Positions 24,323 to 35,824 of a DNA stretch of 64,000 bases are shown one piece after another. The translations under genes were made by a program, and so were the position numbers. Each line of letters opens with the position of its first letter. The first letter of the stretch is position 1. The notes below the pieces were generated by a model. The model searched no databases. It had not been told where the DNA came from and was given only the letters and a program-made list of their open reading frames with translations. Origin of the DNA: Rhodamnia argentea (taxonomy: Eukaryota > Streptophyta > Magnoliopsida > Myrtales > Myrtaceae); contig NC_063154.1 of the NCBI RefSeq assembly GCF_020921035.1, positions 4,340,001-4,404,000 on the forward strand. Reading direction: 5' to 3'.

Positions 24323-24955
24323 ATTATTCTAAGTATTGCTCGATACGCCATGGAGTCCTTGTTATCACTTCAAGATCTGTGCTAAATCGCAAGATTCAAA
24401 TTGAATATGAATATCACCTAAATAGCTTACGAGAAAAAGCCTATGCAAATCATATTATTCTAAGTATTGATCGATATTGCTTGGAGTTCATATTTTCACT
24501 TCAAAATCCATACTTTTCAAGAGAAATGATAAGATTCGAATCAAATATCAGTATCACCTAAATAGACAACGAGAATCGCCTATGTAAATTGTGTTATCCT
24601 AAATATTGCTCGATATGGCATGGAGTCCGTTTTATCACTTCAAGATCCGCACTTTTCAAAGGAAGATTCGAATTGCATATCGATATCACCTAAATAGACA
24701 ATGAGAATCGCCTATATAAATCATAATATTCTAAGTATTGCTCGATATTGCACGGAGTCTATATTATCTCTTTAAGATCCGCATTTTTCAAGTGAAATCG
24801 TAAGATTCGAATCGAATATCAGTATCATCTAATAGACTACGAAAATCGCTTATGTAAATCATATTATTCTAACTATTGCTTGATAATGCTTAGAGTCTAT
24901 ATCATCAATTCAAGATCTGTACATTTTAAGGAAAATCGCAACATTCGAATCGAAA
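24323..24955. repeat. Minisatellite of about 135 bp, five copies
   Basis: Unit starts lie near 24323, 24454, 24593, 24726 and 24863. The period is 131-140 bp and the last unit is partial. Each unit begins with a variant of ATTATTCTAAGTATTGCTCG, passes through CACTTCAAGATCCGCA and GATTCGAATCGAATATC, and ends near CGAGAATCGCCTATG. Units differ at many sites, so the array is not young. It has no coding content. Confidence 0.9.
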
Positions 24956-27015
24956 TTAATAACTAGGAGATCCTGTTGTCCCCAACAATATTGTTTTGTT
25001 TCACTGAGACCTGTCTGTCTCCTTCTGGTTCTATCTACAAAGGCCCATCTACCAGCCCAAAACGAAGCGTTTTATGCCCAGAAAGAAAGTAAAAAACCCT
25101 TCTTTCTTCAGTTGCAGGTCTCGATGATAGTCCCGAGCCGAGCCTCGTCTTCCTCAAAGCCCTCCCTATCTCCAATGCCTCTCTCTTTCTTCTCATCCAA
25201 GTAAACTCCAACTCTCTCTCTCTCTCTCTCTGAAGTGAACCCGACCCTTTTGGTTCTCAGCGACTTCGCTTCATTTGTAAGCTCTTGCCAGCTTCCTCTA
25301 CCAGAAACTTCCGAGGTTCGCTCTATCTCTCGAGCAGCTCAGCCTCGTTCTGTTGATACGAGAATTCCTCTTGAGCTGATACTCTTGCTTAGGTTTTTGG
25401 GTTTTCGTTTACGGCCTTTCTTGTGATGAAGTTGCTTGCTTCTGGGTGAATCTGTGAGCTTGGTCCTTTGGTGTTGCTGATTGTGCCCTCTTGATTTTGT
25501 GCTTGGGACTAAGTGTTTTGTCGGAAATGTCGACCTGCATGTGGCTTTTGCCGCTGGATCGGCACTTTTGTTTGGCTCGGCTGCGAGCATTTGGTGTGAT
25601 GGGTTGCTGGTCCTTCGCTTTTGTTGTTGTTGGATTTGGACTGGGACTTTGTTGGTTGTGGTTTCAAGAATTGGACTTGCATAAGATTTTTTTTTATGTA
25701 GAAAAAGTTCTCGCTTTGATAGTTTCATTTCATGTGATGATGACTTGTCTCCCTACTGTGATTGCCCTGCGTGAGATTTCACTGAAGATGTTGGGCCTTG
25801 ATCCTTAAGAAAGTGAAAAAGTATGAACTTTGAGAAAAGTGTCCTTACTTTTCAACCATAGTGATGATTGTTATCATCTGGAGAACGAAGAAATGTGATT
25901 TTGCTATCCTATTTGGGGAACCTTGATCTTTCTTGGCAAAGGGGCAAAAAGACAATTTTGATCACGGTGCTGACAACGTTATAAAATGGCAGTTATTTAG
26001 AATCATAATGGTGAACTGTTTTCCCTGCAGCCATATTCGGTTATAACAAAACTGCGATGGGTAGCACGGGTTAAGGTCATAGTTGTCCTATGAACAGAGT
26101 CTTTTGAAAACATTGATAGGTGGAGTGGCTACCATTTTACTGAAGATAGATTCTTCTTGGCTATGCAGAGTACAGGCACTAAAAAACATTGGCAAAACTT
26201 TAGAAAACAAGGAGAAGTTGTTATTGCTAGTTTAAAGCAAAGAATAGCCCCATCTTTGATGATTTTGAAAAATAAAACAGAAAACTGTATATCGAGTATC
26301 AAGATATATTGGAAGAGTGAACCTTAGTGTAACAATACAGTTTCTCCATTTTGAGGTGTAACGATAAAAGATTCCCTGGAATGTGGGGTGAAGCTGATTA
26401 ATTTACGCAACTCCCTGTCTATATTTGCTCTGCAAGAGCCTCTCTCATTGAGAGACACTTTGCTTGAACACAGGATAATATGCATTAAGACGATTGAGTG
26501 GACCTTATGGTTATGGATTGTACGGCTTGTTTTGTCTTGTTCTGTAATATCGTGTCCTTCTAGCATTTACAAAGGTTCTTTTATCATTGAGGTGCATCTA
26601 ACTGCATTAATGAGTGCTAGGTTTGGATATACAGGAAACAAAAGAATCTGCTTCGAAGATTAATTCATCTAACTTTATTGCTCAGTAATGCCATCGAAAA
26701 TGTTTGGAAATGTCTTACAAATGCACTGGCTGTGTTTTGGGAGGAAGCATACTTAAGATTGAGGGGATGCTTATGCATTTAGCGGAAGTTCGAAGTTCAT
26801 AACACACATTAGTTTGTTGAATCTTGTTATGTGCCATGGGGCTTGTGCCAGTTCTTTTCTTTTTGCACTAATAGTTGACATGTGGACTTATACTATAGAC
26901 AGTGAGAACTAACTTCAAGGGGAATGTCTCGCAACTAAAGAATCTTTTTAGTAGTTCGTGCAACTCTATCTGTCCATCTCTTGTAAAGCTGTACCTTTCT
27001 TTTGCATACACAGAT
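24956..27015 (+). other. Probable promoter, 5' UTR exon and 5' UTR intron of the second NAC gene
   Basis: A CT-rich leader with a CT tract at 25216-25232 resembles a transcribed 5' UTR. An AG acceptor (CACAG at 27009-27013) sits immediately before the ATG at 27016. I infer a first non-coding exon near 25.1-25.3 kb and an intron of about 1.7 kb. Short open frames inside have no domains. Confidence 0.45.
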
Positions 27016-28336
27016 ATGGGTCCTGAAACATCAACCCCTTCGACCTCTGCAATAGCTGCAGCTCCATCTGCTCAAAAGACTAGCACCACTGCTTTGGCCC
27101 CTGGGTTCAGATTCCACCCAACAGACGAAGAGTTGATTATATATTATCTTAAACGCAAAATGTGCGGTAAATCATTCCGCTTTGACGTGATAGCTGACGT
27201 GGATATCTACAAAATGGAGCCGTGGGACCTTGCAGGTCATAATTCTGTTGTTCATTTATTCTCTCTTTAGTTGTTTTGTGGAGTTACATGAACTTGGATA
27301 TAGTTAGATTCTGCAGCTCCTTGGCACCTTGCAGGTTACAAATGTGTTGACTTCTTCATGTCTGTTCAGTTGTATAACTGTTGAACTACATGGACTTGGG
27401 GAAGTTAAGATTATGCAAATTTACTTGGCAATTATCATTCTTTCATTGCTCCTTAATATTTAGATGTGTTATTAGTTATCTTCTGTGGATGTACCTAGTA
27501 ATTCATTTGCACCTTAGTGTTGTACAGTGTTATTGTTAGAGTACTATATGATGACTTCTTTTCCTGCCATTTGTTTCAATTACTTCTTTTTGTGTTTGGT
27601 ATTAGGCAAGTCAAAGTTGAAGACTAGGGACCAAGAATGGTACTTCTTTAGTGCACTGGACAGGAAGTATGCTAATGGGGCTAGAATGAACCGAGCCACC
27701 AGCTCTGGTTATTGGAAGGCAACTGGAAATGATCGTGCTGTTCAACACGACTCACGTGTTGTTGGTCTCAAAAAGACACTTGTTTTCCATAGTGGGCGAG
27801 CTCCTGAAGGGAAGCGAACAAATTGGGTCATGCATGAGTACAGGCTCGTGGAAGATGAGTTGGAAAAATGTGGTAGTTTCAAGGTAAATGTTGGCAACTA
27901 GCATTCAATCAATAGCTTTTCAGCTTTCCTCTGTACAACTTCAAGTTATTAACTGTCTCACGATAATGAGCAATGTCACGAAAAAGAAAAGATTAATTCT
28001 ATCTTGCTTAGATTTCTGAAACTGACCTTCACCCATTAGGAATTCGCTGGGGATACTAGCTTATAACCTCTTATATTGTGGAACCTTGACATTGTGGTGA
28101 TATACTATATATCTCGAAATGGTGAAGTGGCCCATTGAATTGCAAGGAATTTAAGGGCATGGCATTTTGATGTAGTTACATTATGACATTTAATGTTCAT
28201 CTTAGCGGTTCAGTTCACCAATGAATGCAGGTGCAAAATGGTGGAATGTTCTTGTGTTGCTATTGTTGGATCAGCGTCCGAATATAGTCTGTAGTGTATT
28301 TCACCCAGTTAGACTCTGAAAGAAAAATATTGGACA

Positions 28337-28367
<31 letters not shown>

Positions 28368-31096
28368 GTGGGGTGGGGTTATACGAACTGTTCTTTCCAT
28401 ATTAATCATTATTTTGTGTATGTGAGACACAAAACGGTGGGGGTTGTTAACATTTTCTTTTTTTGTTTTGTGGGGGGTGTGGGTGTTTATACAAACCGTT
28501 CTTACCATGTTAATCATTTTTTTCTGCGTGTAGGATGCATACGTTCTTTGTAGAATATTTCATAAGGCTAATTTAGGGCCACCGACTGGTCATCGTTATG
28601 CCCCTTTTGTTGAGGAGGAGTGGGATGGCGAAGCAAATGTGGTTCCAGGTGTAGACACCAGAGAAGAAGCTGTACCTCAGGGAAATGGCATGGTTCAGGT
28701 TTGCATTTGCCTAAATGCGATTCTTACATTATTATAGTGTAACTATTATCATTCTCTCAACATGATCTTTTTTTTCTTTTTTCTGTATTGTCTCGAAAAA
28801 ATGGCTCCTGAGTCTTCCCAGGAACCGGCTTTTTTTCCTTTCAGACAAAAAATAAAAATTCAACAACTGAAACTTTCTTGCTGAGCCAAGTTTATATAAC
28901 AACCAGCTATCAGAATTTATGATCAAACAAACTAACCCGCAATCAACTAATTTAGGAAAACGAGCAACAGAGACAAGGCAAATAATTTGCAAAACAAGGA
29001 TGAAATACAGAACCCTAATTTGTAAAAATAGGGCTGAATCTTATGCAAAGAATGAAATATCACCAAAAAAGAACCTCCAAAAGCAAATTTGAGAAATAAA
29101 GGAAAAAAAATGCAAGAAACAAGGTCCCGAGTGTGAGGGAAGTGGAGAACAGCATGGGCTGTAAGCTATAAACAGAGAAAAAAATTGACAAAAAATAATG
29201 ATTAAGAGAAAGAGGAGGGCAAGCCTTGGTGTGGTCGTGAAAGGATTGTAGCCTGAGGTCATGGGTTCAAGTCATAGAAACGGCATGCGAACATCAATCC
29301 CTCTCCAAAACTCCTTTGTCTAGAGAGCCTTGTGCATGGGGGCACCTTATTTTTTTTTCTTTTGATGGTTGAGAGAGGGAGAGTTTCATATGAGTGATGA
29401 GGTTTGGTTGAGTCACTGAGGTTATTAAATTTCTCTTTTACCATTAGAATTATCCTAGGGCTTGCAAAATCAAGTTCTAAGATCATATTTGCGTGGTATG
29501 GAAAATGTCATGAAGTAGTAGATACATTTATCTATTTGTTATTGATAGAATAATTAAATATCAAATCACGCTTTCATCTAACAGCTTGAGCTTTTAGAAT
29601 AGTTAGCAATGGTTCTAGAAAATCTCACATGATACCAGAGCAGGAGGTCCCGAGTTCAAATCTTTTAAGGCTCCATTTGCCTCGTAAATTAAAAATGTCC
29701 ACACTTAGTGCTAGGTAAAAAGACCAGCCTAAGTGTGAGGGACAATGATAGAATAATTAAATATTAAACCACGCATTCATCTAACAGCTTAAGCTTTTAG
29801 AACAATTGGTCTCACAAAATCTTACAATTATTGGCTGCAGTATTCTGCTAAACTCGATCGCTTGAAGGGCTGAAACGTGATGTTAACAAGTTAACCCACA
29901 ATAAACCCGATTTTAAGGCGATTTCATCTGGCAACAATGTTGATTCACATTGGTTAAGCAAACTTGAGCGGTGAGATCCTGCGATCTCATGAGCTAAAAT
30001 GTGATTTTAACATCACCGCTTGTGCTGCTGTTGGTTGCCTGAACACTTGGTTTAGTGGTGAGTTTATGAGGGCTGTTCGTATTCAAACCCAGAGTTCAAG
30101 TTTCCTCGGCTGCACTTAATAAGCATTATTATCATCATCGTAATTCTATTCCAAATATTATATGATGACGAGAGAATACGAGTTTGGATGCTGGTTCATT
30201 GTGCGGTTTGCTTCCTGGTTTGAAGCAGTGGCTCTGAAGGTCAGAAGGGGAACCTATTAGTACTAGGACCCTGTGGCAGCTAGATTCAAGAATCACAGGT
30301 TGGCATTGAACCGCCAGGTCCATTCGGCCTGTTTGTCGTGTTGGTTGGGCCTGCTTGTAATGCCCTAATAAGCCTTGTATACCATGTGGGGGGTGACACA
30401 ATTAAATCTTCTGCTGGCCAGAATGAATGTTATTCCCAAATGCTTACTTCGAGACTGTTTAGCCGGAATTAAATCGATAAGCAATGTGAGGAGTTCTTAT
30501 GTGAGCACTGATTACTACAGGAAATGCCACCCCGCATGCCTCCTGTTTGCCGTAATGAACTTCCCACTAAGACCCAGTGCCTTCTGGCTGTTTGCAAGAG
30601 TGAAACAATGGGTGAGACTTTAGATGATCCCTCTGCAATATGTCCAACTAACAGGGATACCGCACCACTTCTTCATTACAAACGACGGAGAGATATTGAT
30701 TTGAACTCAATTGATTCAACGGGTTCAGAAAATTCGCCCAAGAAAACTGAAGGTCCTTCTTCATCTACCATCACAACAGCAAGGTCGGCTATGAATTTGA
30801 CATGTGGTTTATCGACATTGGTGGAGTATTCTTTGATGGAATCACTTGATATAAAAGAAGGACCTCGTATTCCTCTCTCGACTTTTGCCCCCGCCAATCT
30901 CAATGCAACCGTCCCTCCTGAATGCTTGGACTTCATTCACAGTTTACAAGAGGAGATTTATAAGGTGTCCATTGAGAGGGAAACATTAAGGCTTGAAATG
31001 TTAAGCACCCGCTCGATGGCTAATGTTCTTCAATCCAAAGTCGATCATCTGACAAAGGAGAATGAGGAGCTGAAGCGCAAGGTTCAAGATGCTTAG
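27016..31096 (+). CDS. NAC-domain transcription factor, ANAC050/051/052-like
   Basis: Four coding exons: 27016-27235, 27606-27883, 28534-28698, 30521-31096, giving 412 residues. The NAC domain covers about residues 28-185: [86 protein letters not shown]. It is followed by [16 protein letters not shown], which I recall from Arabidopsis ANAC050/052. The C-terminal end (about 357-412) is a heptad-like coiled coil ending [11 protein letters not shown]. In Arabidopsis that clade works as repressors with a JmjC demethylase. Here that role is inferred only from similarity. No membrane anchor is seen. Intron 3 (1.8 kb) holds a SINE, a TRIM and a SINE-like copy. An in-frame extension upstream to 26902 exists, but an acceptor just before 27016 favours the ATG used. 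Confidence 0.93.
29220..29360 (+). mobile_element. tRNA-derived SINE, Au-like
   Basis: This copy has a pol III A-box-like segment (CAAGCCTTGGTGTGGTCGTG from about 29220) and a B box (GGGTTCAAGTC, about 29263-29273). It then has ATAGAAACGGC, and an end like the Au family (AGAGCCTTGTGCATGGGGGCACC) running into a T tract at about 29350. It lies in intron 3 of the second NAC gene. No clear target duplication was found. Confidence 0.65.
29543..29826 (+). mobile_element. TRIM (miniature LTR retrotransposon), complete
   Basis: Two direct repeats, 29543-29629 (87 bp) and 29746-29826 (81 bp), both begin TGATAGAATAATTAAATAT and end in CTTACA or CTCACA. Directly after the first is TGATACCAGAGC (29630-29641), matching the initiator-Met tRNA primer-binding site of copia-type elements apart from small changes. 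A short purine stretch (GTGAGGGACAA, about 29735-29745) sits just before the second repeat. Flanking 5-mers are GTTAT and ATTAT, 4 of 5 identical. The internal region is 116 bp with no coding potential. These features define a TRIM. It lies in an intron of the second NAC gene in the sense orientation. Confidence 0.8.
30035..30150 (+). mobile_element. Possible SINE, diverged
   Basis: A segment with an A-box-like CTTGGTTTAGTGGTGAGTTT and a B-box-like GAGTTCAAGTTTCC about 45 bp later is followed by AT-rich sequence and a short TTATCATCATC tail. The fit to pol III boxes is approximate. Confidence 0.35.
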
Positions 31097-32380
31097 TTGC
31101 TGTTTGATGGCTTTGATGTTGTAGCTTTGCCTTTTCACCTTCTTTTCGTTCTTCCTTATTGTTGTACTGTTGCCTATCAGTGGCTTTCAGAAGTCAAGTT
31201 GTTCGATGTGCTGTGTAAGTTACTGTAGTTGTAGTGTTTCTGCCTATCCGTGGTTCTTGTCTGTCTAAAACTTAAAAGTACTTTGAACCAGATGGACAGT
31301 AATCTGGGCCTATTACCCCTTCTATTATGTTAAGTTGGGAAGCAGCATCTGATTGATCTCTTGAGCAATCCTTTTTTTATGGGGGTTGTACATGTTTAAT
31401 TTTTATGGAGTTTGTTGCTACTTGCGGGGATTCCGACGGAGGCTATGAGTTTTGCATTGCTGACAGATGATGTTGCATCGAGTTGGTCGGTTCATTGCTT
31501 CTTGCTTGCAATCTCGAAGAGTGATTCAACGGAGAAAATCGATGTTAGTTGGCATTGGCACGGAGAGCTTTGTGTGAAGTGGACCTCATGCTATGATGGG
31601 CTCCTAGCATGGCGAGTCCTTTTCGCATATCTTATGAGATCCGATCCGAGCCGGTGTTCTTCGTCCAAGAGCAACAAAATCACGCCTTTAAGGGATATCA
31701 AATTGGAGGAAGTAGGTTCCTACAGGTAGGTGTTCCCATACTTGGTCAATGCTCTTCATTCTGCTTGTTTCTTGTGTTTTCGGGTACCTAGTTGAGCCAT
31801 ACTAATAGACATATCCAATTCAAGAATATGCAGCAGGTGTTCGCTCGATATTTTACACGAGGATTAGGCATTTTTTCACAGGGCGTTGTCAACGTAGTCC
31901 TTTCAGGTCATCATCAAATCCTCTCTGGCTATTGTCGGATGCCAAAATGATGATCTGGTCCGAGTCGATATTCCCACATCGATTCGATTTGGCTGGAGAT
32001 GTTTGTCCCCGGGCAGCATCAGAAGACAGATTAGCAGTGATGGAATCAATGCAATGCGAAGCATGATAATAAAAGAGGGTTTCTTGTTTGCCTCACTGGG
32101 GACAGTACAAGAAGCATCAGACATGAATCTTCTCAAAGTTTTGGAAGATTCCAAGGACTTGTTCCCAACGCTCGAGCCGGCCGCTCAAACATACATGTGT
32201 TGTCCTTTTCCAAATCGACTCACTAGGACAATGATGTTTACAATGACAAACCTTAATTCCGTCGGACATAAAAGACAATGGAGATGGCTCAAATATGTTG
32301 CTTCTGCATTTGAACAGCCTCCAAAAGAAATTTCTAAGCCTCTGAGAGTTCTTGCCATCTTCGAGTTAGGAGTAGTAAAT
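31097..32380. other. NAC 3' flank and upstream region of the 4CL-like gene
   Basis: The first few hundred bases are likely NAC 3' UTR. The frame of the 4CL-like gene stays open upstream from 32381 back to about 32003 but has no family similarity. An independent open frame at 31412-31729 has no known domain and is not called. Confidence 0.4.
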
Positions 32381-34480
32381 ATGTCCGTTGAAGAAGGGTG
32401 GTCTATTCCCAATGAAGAAACAAGAAAACGCGGCCGGTCAGTTCATAGAACAGGCTGTTTCGATCCAAGAACCGGAATCTACAACTCTCTCTTCGAACTT
32501 AATGAGCACCAAAAGATCCCAACCAATCCCGACCTCGATGTTGCTTCGTACGTGCTCTCGCAATTCCCACATGCTCTTGCCGAGTCGCGCGTTGCACTGA
32601 TTGATGCAGCCACAAACTGCCGGATCACATATGCGCAGCTCCACCGCTCCATCAGATCGCTTGCCTATGGATTGTATCATGCGCTGGGGATCAGAAAAGG
32701 CGATGTGGTGTTCCTGTTGGCCCCGAACTCGCTCCTTTACCCGACCATGTGTCTTGCCATACTATCGATCGGTGCGATTCTGACTCCAGCTAATCCGGTG
32801 AATACTACACTGGAAATAGCTAAGCAAGTGGCTGATTCCGGAGCCAAGATCGCAATATCCGCACCAGAAGAGCTACATAAGTTGATACCGACCAAGGTTC
32901 CTACTATGCTAACAACCAAAGCATTGGATGGCGATTTGCTTTCTGTGGAAGAACTCATAGAATGCTGCGACCCGATTGATTTTCCGCAAGAAAGGCCGAC
33001 TCAATCGGATACTGCGGCTGTTCTCTACTCCTCAGGAACCACTGGCACTAGCAAAGGAGTCATATTGACTCATGCAAACTTCATATCCGTCGTCACACTA
33101 CTAAACTGGTCAGTACGTGCATCCTCGTCCCAAGACGACGTGTTCCTATGCTTCATACCCATGTTCCACATTTATGGCCTTGCTTTCTTCGGGCTCGGAC
33201 TGTTCTGCTCAGGAATCACTACAGTCGTGATGCAGAGATTCGACTTCCAGACCATGCTCGATGCCATCAAAGTGCATCAAGTCAATAACATCCCTGCAGT
33301 GCCCCCTGTGATTCTCACGCTAGTGAAGCATGCCAGTAACATGAAATGCGACCTCTCGTCCCTTCGAAGAGTGGGTTCTGGGGCAGCACCGCTGAGCAAA
33401 GAGGTGACTGATGGTTTCCGAGAGAAGTTCCCATGGGTCGAGCTGAGGCAAGGGTATGGGCTAACCGAAAGTAGCGGTGCAGCCAATTTTTTTGCAACGG
33501 ATGAGGAAGCAAAGGCCCATTCTGGATCTTGCGGGAGTTTGATACCAAACTTCTCGGCCAAGATAGTCAATATTGAAACCGGGTCACCGTTGCCACCTAA
33601 CATAGAGGGAGAGCTGTGGCTGAGAGGGCCTACAATTATGAAGGGGTATCTGCGGAACGAGGAAGCAACGACTGCGACTTTAGATCCCGAAGGGTGGTTA
33701 ATGACTGGTGATCTCAGTTATTTCGACGAAGATGGGTATCTTTACATTGTTGACAGGATAAAGGAGCTCATCAAGCATAATGGTTATCAGGTTAGTTACC
33801 TCATCAGGCTCATCATTTCAGTTCAAACCAGCATTAAAACTGAGGCATAGTGCAATTCTGCAAGATCAGAATTTAGTTTAACGAGAACTCAATATCAAGA
33901 AAGCATCCTAAAAATGATCTAGTAATGGAACCATTCTGACCCGTGGATCAAACATACGGCATTACAGGTTGCTCCAGCAGAACTGGAAGCTTTGCTACTT
34001 AGCCACCCTGAAATTGTTGATGCAGCTGTCATACCGTATGTCACCTCTCTCTTTCTTTCTCGCATGCATGCCTGTGCTGTGTTTCCACGTGAACATGAAT
34101 CTTCATATGCACATGATATGTAGCTTAAGCAGAATACTGATAATATGCAGGCTAGAGGATGAGGAAGCAGGACAAGTACCGATGGCATATGTAGTCAGAG
34201 CATCTGGTTCGGAACTTACCGAGAATCAAGTCATTCGATTCATTGCCGACCAGGTTTCTTATCAGTCCCTGTCTACTACTTCCTTCCTTGCCCCAATAAT
34301 ACGCGGAACAAGAAGACAACGGATAGTGAGATTGTGTTTGATTGAAATTTGCAGGTTGCACCCTACAAGAAAGTGAGAAGAGTAGGGTTTATCAGCACCA
34401 TTCCAAAATCAGCCGCAGGGAAAATCTTGAGGAAGCAGCTGATTTCACAAACCCAACAGCAACTCATCTCTAGCTTGTGA
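32381..34480 (+). CDS. 4-coumarate:CoA ligase-like acyl-CoA synthetase
   Basis: Four exons: 32381-33790, 33968-34035, 34151-34253, 34355-34480. The frame is unbroken for 568 residues, a normal 4CL-like length. Signature motifs are the AMP-binding P-loop [11 protein letters not shown], the phrase [20 protein letters not shown], the hinge [28 protein letters not shown] without the long break, and the catalytic lysine region [13 protein letters not shown] near the C-terminus. The enzyme would activate a carboxylic acid with ATP and transfer it to CoA. The substrate (phenylpropanoid, fatty or oxylipin acid) cannot be read from sequence. The protein ends in SSL, a minor variant of the peroxisomal PTS1 signal. 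The start at 32381 gives the N-terminus expected for the family ([11 protein letters not shown]). The frame upstream is open but unlike the family. It is not one of the true lignin 4CLs by overall motif wording. Confidence 0.92.
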
Positions 34481-34576
34481 AGTAATGGAGTTATATGATG
34501 GTGGGTCAGTGTGTCCAATTAAGAACAAGAACTCCAGTAGTTGTACAAGATCTTACCACGGTCTTGAGTTCATACC

Positions 34577-34582
34577 AATAAA
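34577..34582 (+). terminator. Polyadenylation signal of the 4CL-like gene
   Basis: AATAAA lies 97 nt after the stop codon at 34478-34480, in AT-rich sequence. This is positional evidence only. Confidence 0.5.
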
Positions 34583-35824
34583 AGAGTTTCGCAGTATGCA
34601 ATGTAGCTAGAAAGTATCCAGATTTTCAGACCCCTTTGATCTTCTGAAGTAAAATGGCAATGGATGTATTAGTGTCTCTGTCATCTGTTGTCCCCGAGAC
34701 ATAATTTCCTTCATGAGGTATCATGGTTTTAGTTCATTTGGAGTGTTACTAAGATTCCTCAAGTTCAATGCATGGGGGAGTTCTAAGAGCCGATTTTTCC
34801 GAGACAGTGCACTGTGTCGTTGGCATCTCTCCTAACACCAGGAGAGTTTTCCACTTCAGGTTTCCGTTAAGCTGGTTCCTTACGTCATGGTAAGATTGTG
34901 CGAGAGTTACTTGGCATAATGTCCCTTTCCGTGTAGGGCCGCTGAAACATAAGAGATGCGAAGGCTGAGGTATAATAAGCAATTCGATCTTACCGCGAGT
35001 TGTCGAATACTAAAGAGAAAGAATTGCAGTTGGCGTTTCAATTTTTGCCAGTAGATGTAGGAGATGAACTCTTCACATGGAACTGAGAAAGAAACCCGTA
35101 TCAGAACAAATTAGTGGGGGAAAGGAGTCATTATTTCACCTTAAGGTACCTCCGTTAGAGCTCAGCAATTTCCCATAAAATTTAAATGAAAAAAAGGAGC
35201 AATTAGCAAAGCTATAACAACGAGATCCAGATCAAACAGCAAGTAGCAACAATTTCAGCTCACGATTTTAGGAGGGTTTGTGCTGCCACTGTATTGCCGA
35301 GTTTATATCGCAAGTAGATGAATCTGTAAAATCTCTCAAAAGAAAAAAACAAAATACAACGTGATCCAGGACAAAAGGGTAATCCATGACAAACGAGGAC
35401 AATCTCCGAATTCAAATGAATGACTAGCAAGATCTGATTGCAACGAGAAGATACATATACTTCCATATCGCAGAGACGGGAGAGATAGCATCAGAACAGA
35501 GAACAGCCAAAAGATTCGAGAAAGCTCCCCCCATATGCCGTCCAAATGAATTTTCATGAGAATCCGATCATCTGATAGCAGAAGACTAGAACCGTAGCCA
35601 TCCATCTTCAGCCCCTCAGAAATTTCTCCCATCAGTAATGCCAAATACTTTGAGATTTGCCCATATAAATTGTTGGGTAGATGTAAATACCACAGATCTT
35701 CAGGACATCTACAAGCTTGACCAAGCAAAGATCCAATCTCTGCATCACTTTTCTGCGGTTGCTCGACTATACAAACAACGAGTCATAACACGCTCCAACT
35801 TTGGGGCACTAGCCTCTTCGAACT
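34583..35824. other. Intergenic region between convergent genes
   Basis: The 4CL-like gene (+) and the kelch gene (-) converge here, so both 3' UTRs lie in this stretch. Open frames on the minus strand have no known domain. Confidence 0.4.

Noticed and set aside
24323-24955. CRISPR-like array
   Set aside because: Units are contiguous and diverged, 131-140 bp long, without unique spacers. This is a eukaryotic minisatellite.
29263-29273. tRNA gene (GGGTTCAAGTC B-box)
   Set aside because: No cloverleaf could be drawn, and the downstream sequence fits a SINE instead.
31412-31729. Small protein-coding gene between the second NAC gene and the 4CL-like gene
   Set aside because: No recognised domain and it lies in likely 3' UTR or promoter sequence.
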